From DASUBN01 sp035465695 (GTDB taxonomy: Bacteria; Pseudomonadota; Gammaproteobacteria; Natronospirales; REEB76): a stretch of DNA of 41,262 nucleotides. The notes beneath the pieces are model-generated. The model made no database searches and was not told the DNA's origin. It saw nothing but the letters and a program-made list of their open reading frames with translations. Positions 1 to 7,803 of this stretch are shown piece after piece. The position numbers were made by a program, and so were the translations under genes. Numbering within the stretch: position 1 is the stretch's first letter; each line of letters opens with the position of its first letter. The DNA is taken from the NCBI GenBank assembly GCA_035465695.1, contig DATIVR010000093.1:1-41262 (forward strand). The letters are read 5' to 3'.

Positions 1-161
1 AGCACTATCCGCAGACCCCTCGCACAGTGGATGCCCTGCAGATCATGTATAGCTGCTATAGGAAGCTCGGCCTCGACGACCTCGCCGCAAGCACCCAGAA
101 GATACTCGAGACGAATTATCCGGGCGTGCCGCTCGAGTACACTCCACGCGGACCGGTATGA
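1..161 (+). CDS. bamD: Outer membrane assembly lipoprotein BamD, C-terminal end (partial)
   Basis: Only the last 52 codons are present, read in frame from base 3 to a TGA at 159-161. The peptide begins HYPQTPRTVDAL and ends EYTPRGPV. It has the helical, tetratricopeptide-like pattern of the end of BamD (ComL/YfiO), including the typical run P-x-T-x-x-x-D-A-L followed by an amphipathic helix (YRKLGLDDLAASTQKILETN). BamD is an outer-membrane lipoprotein that binds BamA and helps insert beta-barrel proteins. The lipobox and first TPRs lie outside the window. A bidirectional terminator follows, so bamD is transcriptionally separate from nadE, which converges on it. The assignment rests on a short tail plus the known neighbourhood of nadE in related bacteria. 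Confidence 0.72.
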   Translation, partial: HYPQTPRTVDALQIMYSCYRKLGLDDLAASTQKILETNYPGVPLEYTPRGPV

Positions 162-164
162 TGC

Positions 165-188
165 AAAAGGCCCCTCGCGGGGCCTTTT
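165..188. terminator. Bidirectional intrinsic terminator between bamD and nadE
   Basis: A perfect 10-bp inverted repeat (AAAAGGCCCC / GGGGCCTTTT) encloses a TCGC tetraloop. The A-tract and T-tract flank a GC core, so it can work in both directions. It starts 4 bases after the bamD stop and ends 5 bases before the nadE stop on the other strand, exactly where two convergent units need one. Confidence 0.9.
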
Positions 189-192
189 CGTT

Positions 193-1818
193 TCAGTCGG
201 GTCTGTAGCCGGAAGTGATGGGGTAACGCCGGTCGTCGCCGAAGTTGCGGCGGCTGATGCGCACCCCGGGAGGGCCTTGGCGCCGCTTGTACTCGGCCTT
301 CTGCACGCTCGCCATCACCTTACGTACCGTCGCCTCCGGATGGCCGAGCGCCACGATGTCCTGCAGGGACTTGTCCTCCTCGACGTAGGCCGTGAGGATG
401 GCGTCCAGCGTCTCGTAGGGCGGCAGACTATCGCTGTCCTTCTGCCCAGGCGCGAGTTCCGCCGTGGGTTCCCGATCGATGACTGACTGGGGGATCACAG
501 GAGACAGCGTGTTCCGGTGGCGTGCCAGTGCATACACCCGCGTCTTCATCACATCCGCCAGGGGTGCGAAGCCACCGGCCATGTCGCCGTACAGCGTGCC
601 GTAACCCATGGAAAGCTCGCTCTTGTTGGAGGTGCAGAGCAGCAACTTCCCGCTCTTGTTGGACACCGCCATCAACAGCATGCCGCGCACCCGGGCCTGC
701 AGGTTCTCGCCGGTGATGCCCGAGGTATCCGGCAGCACGCCTTGCAGCGCAGCGCGCAAGGATTCATAGGAAGACTCGATGGGGATGAGGTGGTAGGCCA
801 CGCCCATCTTGCGCGCCTGTTGCGCAGCGGCCTCCAGGCTGAGGTCCGAGGTGAAGCGGGTCGGCATCATCACTGCCGTGACGTTCTGGGCACCCAGGGC
901 ATCCACCGCGATGGCGAGGGTCAACGCCGAGTCGATGCCGCCGGATAGCCCCAACACCGCGCCCCGGAAACCGTTCTTCCGCGCATAGTCCTTCACGCCC
1001 AACACCAGGGCGCGATAGATGCAATCTTCCGGGCTGACATCGTGATGCACGGCCGAAGGCAAGGCCCGGGCCTTGCCGTCCTGCAGCACGAAATCCACCG
1101 GATACAGGCCGGCTTCGAAATCCGGCGCGCGGGCGGCGACACTGCCATCCGCGTTCATCACCAATGAGCCGCCGTCGAACAGGAGGTCGTCCTGGCCGCC
1201 CACATGGTTCACGTAGACGATGGGCAGTCCTGCTTCCGCCACCCGGCGGCACAATTCAGCCTGCCGCTCCGCCTGCTTGCCCAGATTGAAGGGCGAGGCA
1301 TTGGGCACACAGAGCAGGCGCGCGCCCGCCTGGGCCGCGCGCCTGGCGGGATCTGCATGCCAAACGTCCTCGCAGACGTTGAGACCGACCGCGAAACCTG
1401 CCACGTCCACCACTGCTGGCGCGTCGCCGGGCGTGAAGTAACGGGGTTCGTCGAAGACCTGGTAGTTGGGGAGCTCGCTCTTGCGATAGACACTCTTGAT
1501 GCGGCCGTCGCCGACGATGGCGCCTGCGTTGTAGATGCGATCACCCTCGTAGAGAGGGTAGCCGATCATGGCGTGGATACCCTGGATGCCGGCCACCAGT
1601 CGGGCGACACCCTGCTCCACCTGGCGGCGGAAGTCCGGATTGAACAGCAGATCTTCGGCGGGATAACCCGCGACGGCCAGTTCCGGGAATACCACCAGCT
1701 GGCCCTTGAGCCTGTCGCGGGATTCCGCAGCGGCGTCCAGGAGCTTCTGCACGTTACCCGCCACATCCCCGACCGTGAGGTCGAGCTGGGCCATGACGAC
1801 ACGCAAGCCAGTGCTCAT
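193..1818 (-). CDS. nadE: Glutamine-dependent NAD+ synthetase
   Basis: NadE makes NAD+ from deamido-NAD+, ATP and glutamine, the last step of NAD biosynthesis. At 541 residues it is the two-domain, glutamine-hydrolysing type. The N-terminal nitrilase-like glutaminase carries the triad E46 (FPELAVAGYP), K113 (YRKSELPNY) and C149 (LNVCEDVW). The C-terminal synthetase has the P-loop SGGIDS at about 292-297. The ATG at 1818 gives a standard N-terminus (glutaminase beta-strand RVVMAQLDLTVGD), and the length matches the family. It lies 29 bases downstream of sucD on the same strand, so it is probably the last gene of a sucC-sucD-nadE transcript ending at the 165-188 terminator. Confidence 0.96.
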   Translation of the reverse strand: MSTGLRVVMAQLDLTVGDVAGNVQKLLDAAAESRDRLKGQLVVFPELAVAGYPAEDLLFNPDFRRQVEQGVARLVAGIQGIHAMIGYPLYEGDRIYNAGAIVGDGRIKSVYRKSELPNYQVFDEPRYFTPGDAPAVVDVAGFAVGLNVCEDVWHADPARRAAQAGARLLCVPNASPFNLGKQAERQAELCRRVAEAGLPIVYVNHVGGQDDLLFDGGSLVMNADGSVAARAPDFEAGLYPVDFVLQDGKARALPSAVHHDVSPEDCIYRALVLGVKDYARKNGFRGAVLGLSGGIDSALTLAIAVDALGAQNVTAVMMPTRFTSDLSLEAAAQQARKMGVAYHLIPIESSYESLRAALQGVLPDTSGITGENLQARVRGMLLMAVSNKSGKLLLCTSNKSELSMGYGTLYGDMAGGFAPLADVMKTRVYALARHRNTLSPVIPQSVIDREPTAELAPGQKDSDSLPPYETLDAILTAYVEEDKSLQDIVALGHPEATVRKVMASVQKAEYKRRQGPPGVRISRRNFGDDRRYPITSGYRPD

Positions 1819-1847
1819 GGGATCATCCGAGTCGGGTCGGCGTTGGC

Positions 1848-2813
1848 TCAGCGGCGGCCACGGCCCTTCTTCTTTGCGGCCTTCTTCTTGGGCTTGGCCT
1901 TGGATTTCTTGGCAGGCTTCTTCGCAGCTTTCTTCTTGCCGCCACGGCCCATGAGCTTGGCCATGGTGCTGCCGAGCTCGGCCGGGGAATGAGTGGTCTT
2001 CACGCCCGCCTTCTCCAGGGCCTTGAACTTGGCCTGGGCGGTGCCGGCGCCGCCGGAGACGATGGCGCCCGCATGGCCCATGCGCTTGCCCGGGGGCGCG
2101 GTGACGCCGGCGATGTAAGCCACCACCGGCTTGGTCACGTGCTTCTTGATGTACTCCGCCGCGGCTTCCTCGTCGGTGCCGCCGATCTCGCCCACCATGA
2201 TGATGCCTTCGGTCTGCGGATCCTGCTCGAAGAGCTTGATGACGTCGATGAAGTTCATGCCGTGCACCGGATCGCCACCGATGCCGACGCAGGTGGACTG
2301 GCCCAACTTCAGGTTGGTGGTCTGGAACACGGCTTCATAGGTGAGCGTGCCCGAGCGCGAGACGATGCCGATCTTGCCCTTGCGGTGGATATGGCCGGGC
2401 ATGATGCCGATCTTGCACTCGCCCGGGGTGATGATGCCCGGGCAATTCGGACCGATGAGCACGCAATCCTTGTCGCGGATCGCCGCCTTGACCTTGATCA
2501 TGTCCGTGACCGGGATGCCCTCGGTGATGCAGACGATCACCTTGATGCCTGCATCCGCCGCTTCCAGGATCGCGTCGGCAGCGAAGGCCGCCGGGACGTA
2601 GATCATGCTGGCCTCGGCGCCGGTGGCCTTGACGGCATCATGCACGGTGTTGAACACCGGCAGGCCCAGGTGCTTCTCGCCGCCACGGCCGGGAGTCACG
2701 CCGCCCACCAGCTTGGTGCCGTAGGCGATGGCCTGTTCGGAATGGAACGTGCCCTGTTTGCCGGTGAAGCCCTGACAGATGACGCGGGTCTTCTTGTTAA
2801 CAAGAATGCTCAT
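1848..2813 (-). CDS. sucD: Succinyl-CoA ligase alpha subunit with lysine-rich C-terminal tail
   Basis: This subunit of succinyl-CoA synthetase (TCA cycle) binds CoA and carries the phosphohistidine that relays phosphate between succinyl-phosphate and the nucleotide. A Rossmann-type CoA-binding domain (about 1-130, GFTGKQGTFH and GPNCPGIITPG) precedes the ligase domain, with the active histidine in GHAGAIVSGG (H247). The family is normally about 290 residues. This protein has 321 because of an extra tail (289-321) made almost only of Lys, Ala, Gly, Arg and Pro: 15 lysines and 4 arginines in 33 residues, resembling histone H1-like bacterial proteins. The tail is in frame, with no frameshift. 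sucD starts 9 bases after the sucC stop, so the two are co-translated. The function of the tail is unknown. Confidence 0.96.
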   Translation of the reverse strand: MSILVNKKTRVICQGFTGKQGTFHSEQAIAYGTKLVGGVTPGRGGEKHLGLPVFNTVHDAVKATGAEASMIYVPAAFAADAILEAADAGIKVIVCITEGIPVTDMIKVKAAIRDKDCVLIGPNCPGIITPGECKIGIMPGHIHRKGKIGIVSRSGTLTYEAVFQTTNLKLGQSTCVGIGGDPVHGMNFIDVIKLFEQDPQTEGIIMVGEIGGTDEEAAAEYIKKHVTKPVVAYIAGVTAPPGKRMGHAGAIVSGGAGTAQAKFKALEKAGVKTTHSPAELGSTMAKLMGRGGKKKAAKKPAKKSKAKPKKKAAKKKGRGRR

Positions 2814-2822
2814 GTTCGTCTC

Positions 2823-3989
2823 TTATTTCTTGATGGACGCGACGACTTTCTTGGCCGCATCGGTGAGGTCGTTGGCGGGGATGATGGCGAGGCCGCTCTC
2901 CTTCAAGAGCTTCTTGCCCTGCTCCACGTTGGTGCCTTCCAGGCGCACCACCACCGGCACCTGCACGCCCACGCCCTTCACGGCGTTGATGATGCCTTCC
3001 GCGATCAGGTCACAGCGCACGATGCCGCCGAAGATGTTCACCAGGATGGCCTTCACCGCCGAATTGGACAGGATCAGGTTGAAGGCCGCGGTGACACGCT
3101 CGGTGGTGGCACCACCGCCCACGTCCAGGAAGTTGGCGGGCTTGCCGCCATGCAGCTTGATGATGTCCATGGTGGCCATGGCGAGACCAGCGCCGTTCAC
3201 CATGCAGGCGATGTCGCCGTCGAGGGAGACGTAGTTCAGATCGTGCTGGCGGGCCTGGGCCTCGCGCTCGTCTTCCTGGCTGGCGTCGCGCATGGCCGCG
3301 AGCTTGGGCTGGCGGTACAGCGCGTTGTCGTCCAGGTTGAGTTTGGCGTCCAGCGCCAGCACACGGCCGTCCTTGGTGACGATCAGCGGATTGATCTCCA
3401 CCAGGCTTGCGTCGCGCTCCATGAACAGCTTGTACAGGCCCTCGGCGATCTTGCCGAAGCTGGCCATGTGTTCCTTGCTGGAAAGCCCTAGTCCGAAAGC
3501 CAGCTCACGGATCTGGTTCGGCTGGATACCCGCCGCGGGATGTATCCAGACGCGGAAGATCTTCTCAGGCGTCTTGGCCGCCACTTCCTCGATGTCCATG
3601 CCGCCGGCAGCGGAGGCCATGAACACCACCTGCTCGCGGGCGCGATCCACCAGCACCGATAGATAAAGCTCGCGCTCGATGTCCGAGCCGGATTCCACGA
3701 TCACGGCATTGATGGGCAGGCCCTCGGGGCCGGTCTGATGGGTATGCAGGCGCTTGCCCAACATGCCCTCGGTGGCGGTCCGCACCTCGTCGGGGCTGCG
3801 GCAGAGCTTCACGCCTCCCGCCTTGCCGCGCCCGCCGGCGTGCACCTGGGCCTTTACCACCCAAAGGCTGCCGCCCAGGGTCTGGGCCGCCGCGACGGCC
3901 TCGCCGGGACTCTTGGCTGGCATTCCGCGGGGCACCGGGATGCCGTATTCTGCGTACAGTTGTTTCGCCTGATATTCGTGCAGGTTCAT
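2823..3989 (-). CDS. sucC: Succinyl-CoA ligase (ADP/GDP-forming) beta subunit
   Basis: SucC is the ATP-grasp subunit of succinyl-CoA synthetase and provides the nucleotide and succinate sites. From the ATG at 3989 the protein is 388 residues, the usual family length, and begins MNLHEYQAKQLYAEYGIPVP. The open frame runs 38 codons further upstream, but that part has no homology-like features, so I reject it. Visible signatures are the glycine-rich ATP-grasp loop AGGRGKAGGV (about 50-60), the acidic metal site EINPL, and the C-terminal dimer domain with NIFGGIVRCD and RLEGTNVEQG. It is the first gene of the sucC-sucD-nadE operon and is divergent from pilS. No clear Shine-Dalgarno sequence precedes the start. 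Confidence 0.97.
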   Translation of the reverse strand: MNLHEYQAKQLYAEYGIPVPRGMPAKSPGEAVAAAQTLGGSLWVVKAQVHAGGRGKAGGVKLCRSPDEVRTATEGMLGKRLHTHQTGPEGLPINAVIVESGSDIERELYLSVLVDRAREQVVFMASAAGGMDIEEVAAKTPEKIFRVWIHPAAGIQPNQIRELAFGLGLSSKEHMASFGKIAEGLYKLFMERDASLVEINPLIVTKDGRVLALDAKLNLDDNALYRQPKLAAMRDASQEDEREAQARQHDLNYVSLDGDIACMVNGAGLAMATMDIIKLHGGKPANFLDVGGGATTERVTAAFNLILSNSAVKAILVNIFGGIVRCDLIAEGIINAVKGVGVQVPVVVRLEGTNVEQGKKLLKESGLAIIPANDLTDAAKKVVASIKK

Positions 3990-4025
3990 GGGCTTGGGGA
4001 TTGGGGGATGGGTGGAAGGAGCGGT

Positions 4026-4054
4026 ATTTTGAAGCAAAGCCATTGCATGTGCAA
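4026..4054 (-). promoter_or_regulatory. Candidate sigma-70 promoter of sucC
   Basis: On the minus strand, TTGCAC (4054-4049), a 17-base spacer and CAAAAT (4031-4026) sit 37 bases upstream of the sucC start. The match is modest (3/6 and 4/6), but the spacing is ideal and this 86-base divergent gap is the only place a sucC promoter can lie outside pilS. No convincing pilS promoter was seen. Confidence 0.3.
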
Positions 4055-4075
4055 AGGCGAGGCCGCGCGCCAGCC

Positions 4076-5704
4076 ATGAGCGCCACGCCGAATCTGCAGG
4101 CACCCCAAGCGATCTCGCCGGCCGAGTCCGCGGCTTGGCGCCTGCTCAACCTGGTCAACCTTTTCCGCATGGTGGTGGGCGGACTGGTGGTGGCGCTGTT
4201 CTTCAGCGACCGTACCCCGCGCCTCTTGGGTGACGTTTACCCGGGTCTGTTCCTGTGGACCGGCCTGATGTACGCGTGCTTCGGCGCGCTCGCCACCTTC
4301 ACCGTCAGTGCACGGCGACCCGGCCTGCAGCTGCAGACTTATTCGCAACTGGCCGCGGATATCGCCGCGGTGACCCTCCTGATGCATGCCTCCGGCGGCG
4401 CCGCCAGCGGCCTCGGCAGCCTGTTGTTCATCACCATCTCCATCAACAGCGTGCTCCTGTCGCGGCGCATGAGCGTGGCCTTCGCTGCGGTGGCGGCGCT
4501 GGCGATCCTCGCCGAACAGAGCCTGGCCATCCTCTCCGGCACCGCCGAACAGGGCGGCTATGCCCAGGCCGGCATCATCGGCTTGATCCTGTTCGCGGCC
4601 GCCTTGGGCGGCCAGTACGTGGGCTCCCGGTTGCGCGAGAGCGAGGCACTCGCAGAAAAGCGCGGGATCGACCTCGCCGACCTCTCGGAGATCAACGAGT
4701 ATGTGATCCACCACATGCGCTCCGGCGTGCTGGTGGTGGACGAACAGGACCGCATCCGTATGCTCAACAGTGCCGCCGCGGAGAGCCTGCACCTTGCGCC
4801 GGACAGCCGCACATCGCTCGGTGAACCTGCCCCGCGCCTTCAGGCCGAGCTCGCGGCGTGGCGACGCGGCGAGTCGCCGCGTCCTGCGACTGTGGTCTCA
4901 CCGTATGGCCGCCCACTGATACCGCGCTTCGCCGCCATCGGCGGCACCCGCATCGGCGGCGTCCTTATTTTCCTCGAAGACGCCAGCGCCGTCGCCGAAC
5001 AGGTGCGCCAGACCAAGCTCGCGACCTTGGGGCGGCTGACCGCCAGCATCGCCCACGAAATCAGGAACCCCCTGTCCGCCGTGAGCCATGCCAATCAGCT
5101 CCTGGCGGAGTCGCCCAAGCTGGAGAGCGGCGATCGGCGTCTCATCGAGATCATCGACGAACATTCGCGCCGCATGGAGCGCATTGTGGAGAACATCCTG
5201 CAACTCTCGCGCCGCGATAACACCCGCGCCGAGGAGCTCGATGTCACCGCCTGGCTGAAGGACTTCATCGCGGAGTTCCGCGACCGCCACGCACTGCCGG
5301 CCGATGCCGTACCGCTGGACGCGGAATATCGCCAGTTGCCTCGGATGCGGGTCGATCCCACGCATCTGCACCAGATAGTATGGAACCTTTCGGAGAACGC
5401 GTTGCGTCACGGTAGCCGCGGCCCCGCGGGCGAAGCACGCGTCGAATTCCGGATCGGACCGCTGGCCGGCCGGGGCTCGGGTTACCTGGAAGTGCTGGAC
5501 CGCGGTCCGGGCATCTCGCCGGAGGTCGCGGAGCACATCTTCGAGCCCTTCTACACTTCCGATCCACGCGGCACCGGGTTGGGGCTTTTCATCGCCCGCG
5601 AACTCTGCGAGTGTAACCGCGCCCATCTATCCTATGCTCCGCGTCTCCAGGGTGGCAGTTGCTTCCGCATCGAGTTCGGCGCTCCCGAAGGCTGGTTGAC
5701 CTGA
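4076..5704 (+). CDS. pilS: Type IV pilus sensor histidine kinase PilS
   Basis: PilS is the membrane sensor kinase that phosphorylates or dephosphorylates PilR and so sets pilin transcription. The chosen start, ATG 4076 (MSATPNLQAP), gives 542 residues. The open frame reaches back to 4001, but those codons fall in the sucC leader. About six transmembrane helices (residues 28-185) are followed by a PAS-like linker (205-310), the HisKA box with H327 (AHEIRNPLSAVSH) and the HATPase_c domain: N441 (SENALRHG), DRGPGIS (475-481) and GTGLGLFIA (499-507). Its stop codon overlaps the pilR start by one base (TGATG), indicating translational coupling. Confidence 0.95.
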   Translation: MSATPNLQAPQAISPAESAAWRLLNLVNLFRMVVGGLVVALFFSDRTPRLLGDVYPGLFLWTGLMYACFGALATFTVSARRPGLQLQTYSQLAADIAAVTLLMHASGGAASGLGSLLFITISINSVLLSRRMSVAFAAVAALAILAEQSLAILSGTAEQGGYAQAGIIGLILFAAALGGQYVGSRLRESEALAEKRGIDLADLSEINEYVIHHMRSGVLVVDEQDRIRMLNSAAAESLHLAPDSRTSLGEPAPRLQAELAAWRRGESPRPATVVSPYGRPLIPRFAAIGGTRIGGVLIFLEDASAVAEQVRQTKLATLGRLTASIAHEIRNPLSAVSHANQLLAESPKLESGDRRLIEIIDEHSRRMERIVENILQLSRRDNTRAEELDVTAWLKDFIAEFRDRHALPADAVPLDAEYRQLPRMRVDPTHLHQIVWNLSENALRHGSRGPAGEARVEFRIGPLAGRGSGYLEVLDRGPGISPEVAEHIFEPFYTSDPRGTGLGLFIARELCECNRAHLSYAPRLQGGSCFRIEFGAPEGWLT

Positions 5705-7047
5705 TGAGCAGACCCATCGCGCTGGTAGTGGATGACGAGCCGGCGATCCGCGAGCTCCTCGAGCTCACGCTCACGCGCATGGACGTGGATTGCGTGCTGG
5801 CGGCCGATATCGCCCAGGCCCATGCGGTGCTCCACTCCCGGCCGCTGGACCTGTGTCTGACGGACATGCGCTTGCCGGACGGCGACGGATTGGAGCTCGT
5901 GGGCTACATCCAGGCCCATTTCCCGCAGTTGCCGGTGGCGGTGATCACCGCCCACGGCAACGTGGAATCTGCCGTACAAGCGCTCAAGTACGGTGCCTTC
6001 GATTTCGTATCGAAACCGGTCGACCTGACCGCGCTGCGCAACCTGGTCAGCACCGCGCTCAAGCTGCGCGAGAAACGTGTGTCCGGCGAGCACCGCGGCG
6101 CCACGCAACTGCTCGGACGTTCGCCCGTCATCGAGCAGGTGCGACTCATGGTGGCCAAGGTAGCGCGCAGCCAGGCGCCGGTGCACATCAGCGGCGAGTC
6201 GGGCACAGGCAAGGAACTGGTGGCGCGACTCATCCACGAGAACGGCGCCCGCGCCGAAGCGGCCTTCGTAGCCGTGAATTGTGGCGCCATCCCCGCCGAA
6301 CTCATGGAAAGCGAGTTCTTCGGCCACAAGAAGGGCAGCTTCACGGGCGCGGTGGCGGACAAGGACGGCTTGTTCCAGGCCGCCCAGGGCGGCACCTTGT
6401 TCCTGGATGAGGTGGCCGAGCTGCCTCTGCACATGCAGGTGAAACTTTTGCGGGTGATCCAGGAGAAGGCCATCCGTGCGGTGGGCGCACAGCGCGAGAC
6501 ACCGGTGGACGTGCGCATCCTCTCCGCCACCCACCGAAACCTCACGGAGATGGTGCGGACTGCGCGTTTCCGGGAAGACCTCTACTACCGGATCAACGTG
6601 ATCGAGCTGCGGGTGCCGCCGCTACGGGAAAGGCCCGAGGATATTCCACTCCTGGCGGACCACATTCTCGAACGTCTTGCGGGCCACGAGGCGCAGCCGG
6701 CCAGACTGGCAGCGGACGCTGCCACCCTATTGCAGTCCTACAGCTTCCCCGGAAACGTACGTGAACTCGAGAATGTGCTGGAACGCGCCACCACCCTGGC
6801 GGAAGGGCGGGTCATCCACGCTGCGGATATACAGTTGCAGGCCGCCTCGGAAACGGATGAATCGGAACCGACGACCGCCGGATCAGGTGCACCGCAACCC
6901 CTCGGCAAGCATCTCGACGATGTGGAGAAGGAAGCGATCCGCAAGGCGCTTGAGCAGACCCGTTACAACAAGACGGCTGCCGCCAAGCTGCTCGGCATGA
7001 GCTTCCGGCAGCTGCGTTATCGCATCAAGAAGCTGGGACTGGAATAG
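5704..7047 (+). CDS. pilR: Sigma-54-dependent response regulator PilR
   Basis: PilR is an NtrC-family activator of pilA transcription. The ATG at 5704 (MSRPIALVVDDEP) overlaps the pilS stop and gives 447 residues. The receiver domain has acidic D10/D11, phospho-acceptor D54 (LTDMRLPDG) and K104. The AAA+ domain shows Walker A GESGTGK (164-170) and the sigma-54 contact loop GSFTGA (211-216), the variant expected in PilR rather than GAFTGA. The C-terminus (about 405-447, NKTAAAKLLGMSFRQLRYRI) is a Fis-type helix-turn-helix. Its expected target lies just downstream: phased TGTC boxes, an IHF site and a -24/-12 promoter in front of pilA. Confidence 0.96.
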   Translation: MSRPIALVVDDEPAIRELLELTLTRMDVDCVLAADIAQAHAVLHSRPLDLCLTDMRLPDGDGLELVGYIQAHFPQLPVAVITAHGNVESAVQALKYGAFDFVSKPVDLTALRNLVSTALKLREKRVSGEHRGATQLLGRSPVIEQVRLMVAKVARSQAPVHISGESGTGKELVARLIHENGARAEAAFVAVNCGAIPAELMESEFFGHKKGSFTGAVADKDGLFQAAQGGTLFLDEVAELPLHMQVKLLRVIQEKAIRAVGAQRETPVDVRILSATHRNLTEMVRTARFREDLYYRINVIELRVPPLRERPEDIPLLADHILERLAGHEAQPARLAADAATLLQSYSFPGNVRELENVLERATTLAEGRVIHAADIQLQAASETDESEPTTAGSGAPQPLGKHLDDVEKEAIRKALEQTRYNKTAAAKLLGMSFRQLRYRIKKLGLE

Positions 7048-7079
7048 CCCCTACTGTCCCGCGGGTGGGTGACCAAGAC

Positions 7080-7104
7080 TGTCAGAATTTGTCAGAATTT
7101 GACA
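7080..7104 (+). promoter_or_regulatory. PilR upstream activating boxes (three phased repeats)
   Basis: Two exact tandem copies of TGTCAGAATT (7080-7089 and 7090-7099) are followed directly by a third related unit, TGACA (7100-7104). The 10-base period puts the boxes on one face of the helix. TGTC-containing boxes are the known type of PilR site in Pseudomonas. The block lies about 65 bases upstream of the -24 element, a normal distance for an NtrC-type enhancer. Binding is inferred. Confidence 0.72.
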
Positions 7105-7128
7105 TTGTTGCGCCACCTTGTTGATCTG

Positions 7129-7141
7129 TAACTCATTGATA
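7129..7141 (-). promoter_or_regulatory. Consensus IHF binding site in pilA promoter
   Basis: The minus strand reads TATCAATGAGTTA, a full match to the IHF consensus WATCAANNNNTTR. It lies between the PilR boxes and the -24/-12 promoter, where DNA bending would bring the activator to sigma-54 polymerase. One exact match to a degenerate consensus can occur by chance, but the position fits. Confidence 0.6.
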
Positions 7142-7158
7142 TCAAAACCCAAAATAAC

Positions 7159-7174
7159 TGGCATGGCTGTTGCT
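7159..7174 (+). promoter_or_regulatory. Sigma-54 (-24/-12) promoter of pilA
   Basis: TGGCATGGCTGTTGCT matches the RpoN consensus TGGCACRN4TTGCW at all but one of its fixed positions (T for C at the sixth base). The invariant GG (7160-7161) and GC (7172-7173) are correctly spaced. Transcription should begin near 7185, giving a leader of about 70 bases before the pilA ATG at 7256. Confidence 0.9.
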
Positions 7175-7255
7175 TACTCTAAGAGCAGGAGTGTAAAGTC
7201 GGCGCTCCAGGGATTTGGTTCAACAGTTGACCGTCAACATATCGAGGAGTCATCC

Positions 7256-7720
7256 ATGAAGACGTTGCAGAAGGGTTTCACCCTCATCGAATTGATGATC
7301 GTGATCGCGATCATCGGCATCTTGGCGGCCATCGCCATCCCGGCCTATCAGGACTACATCGCCCGTTCGCAGATGTCGGAAGGCATCCAGCTGGCCGGTG
7401 GCGGCGAAGTCGGCTTGGCCGAGTTCTACCAGAACAACAGCAAGTGGCCGCTGAAACTTATCTCGGTCTATAGCACCGCGACCAGCAAGGGTCCGGTCGG
7501 CCGCTATGTGAGCACCGTGCTACTCACCGCGGCTAGCGGCAGCACCGCTGGCATCATCGCCACGATGCGTGACGGCGGCGTGAATACGAACATCAAGAGC
7601 AAGACCGTCGAGATCTGGACCACGGACGGTGGCAACACCTGGCACTGCGGCGTGGGTTCCGCTACCCCGGTAGACGAGAAGTACCTGCCAGCTTCCTGCC
7701 GCGACACTGGCGCTCCCTGA
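7256..7720 (+). CDS. pilA: Type IVa major pilin PilA
   Basis: PilA is the structural subunit of the type IV pilus. The ATG at 7256 follows a GAGGAG ribosome binding site (7244-7249). The open frame begins at 7118, but the upstream part is promoter DNA. The 154-residue prepilin has a six-residue leader plus Gly (MKTLQKG), cleaved before F8 by PilD, then the canonical hydrophobic helix FTLIELMIVIAIIGILAA with Glu at mature position 5. C131 and C148 can close the C-terminal disulfide loop typical of type IVa pilins (16 residues between them). The protein ends CRDTGAP, without the terminal serine glycosylated by TfpO in some Pseudomonas. Thr/Ser-rich stretches (VYSTATS, LLTAASGSTAG) are plausible glycosylation segments. 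It is transcribed alone, between a sigma-54 promoter and a terminator. Confidence 0.96.
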   Translation: MKTLQKGFTLIELMIVIAIIGILAAIAIPAYQDYIARSQMSEGIQLAGGGEVGLAEFYQNNSKWPLKLISVYSTATSKGPVGRYVSTVLLTAASGSTAGIIATMRDGGVNTNIKSKTVEIWTTDGGNTWHCGVGSATPVDEKYLPASCRDTGAP

Positions 7721-7753
7721 TCTTAGGCTGCGCTTTCCCGATCTATTGGGAGG

Positions 7754-7784
7754 CTATGCCCCGCTTCGGCGGGGCATAGTTTTT
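7754..7784 (+). terminator. Intrinsic terminator of pilA
   Basis: A perfect 11-bp stem (CTATGCCCCGC / GCGGGGCATAG) with a stable TTCG tetraloop is followed by five T. It ends 19 bases before the next gene, so genes at 7804 onward are either low-level read-through products of the pilA transcript or use a promoter not visible here. Confidence 0.93.
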
Positions 7785-7803
7785 CTGCATTCCGGAAATC
7801 GAG

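Noticed and set aside
1989..3491. 500-codon plus-strand open frame opposite sucD and sucC
   Set aside because: It has a shadow composition (Asp/His/Gly/Leu-rich), no motif and no ribosome binding site; both antisense partners are unmistakable.
7118..7255. Upstream in-frame extension of pilA
   Set aside because: It contains the sigma-54 promoter and the likely transcription start; the prepilin leader and ribosome binding site fix the ATG at 7256.
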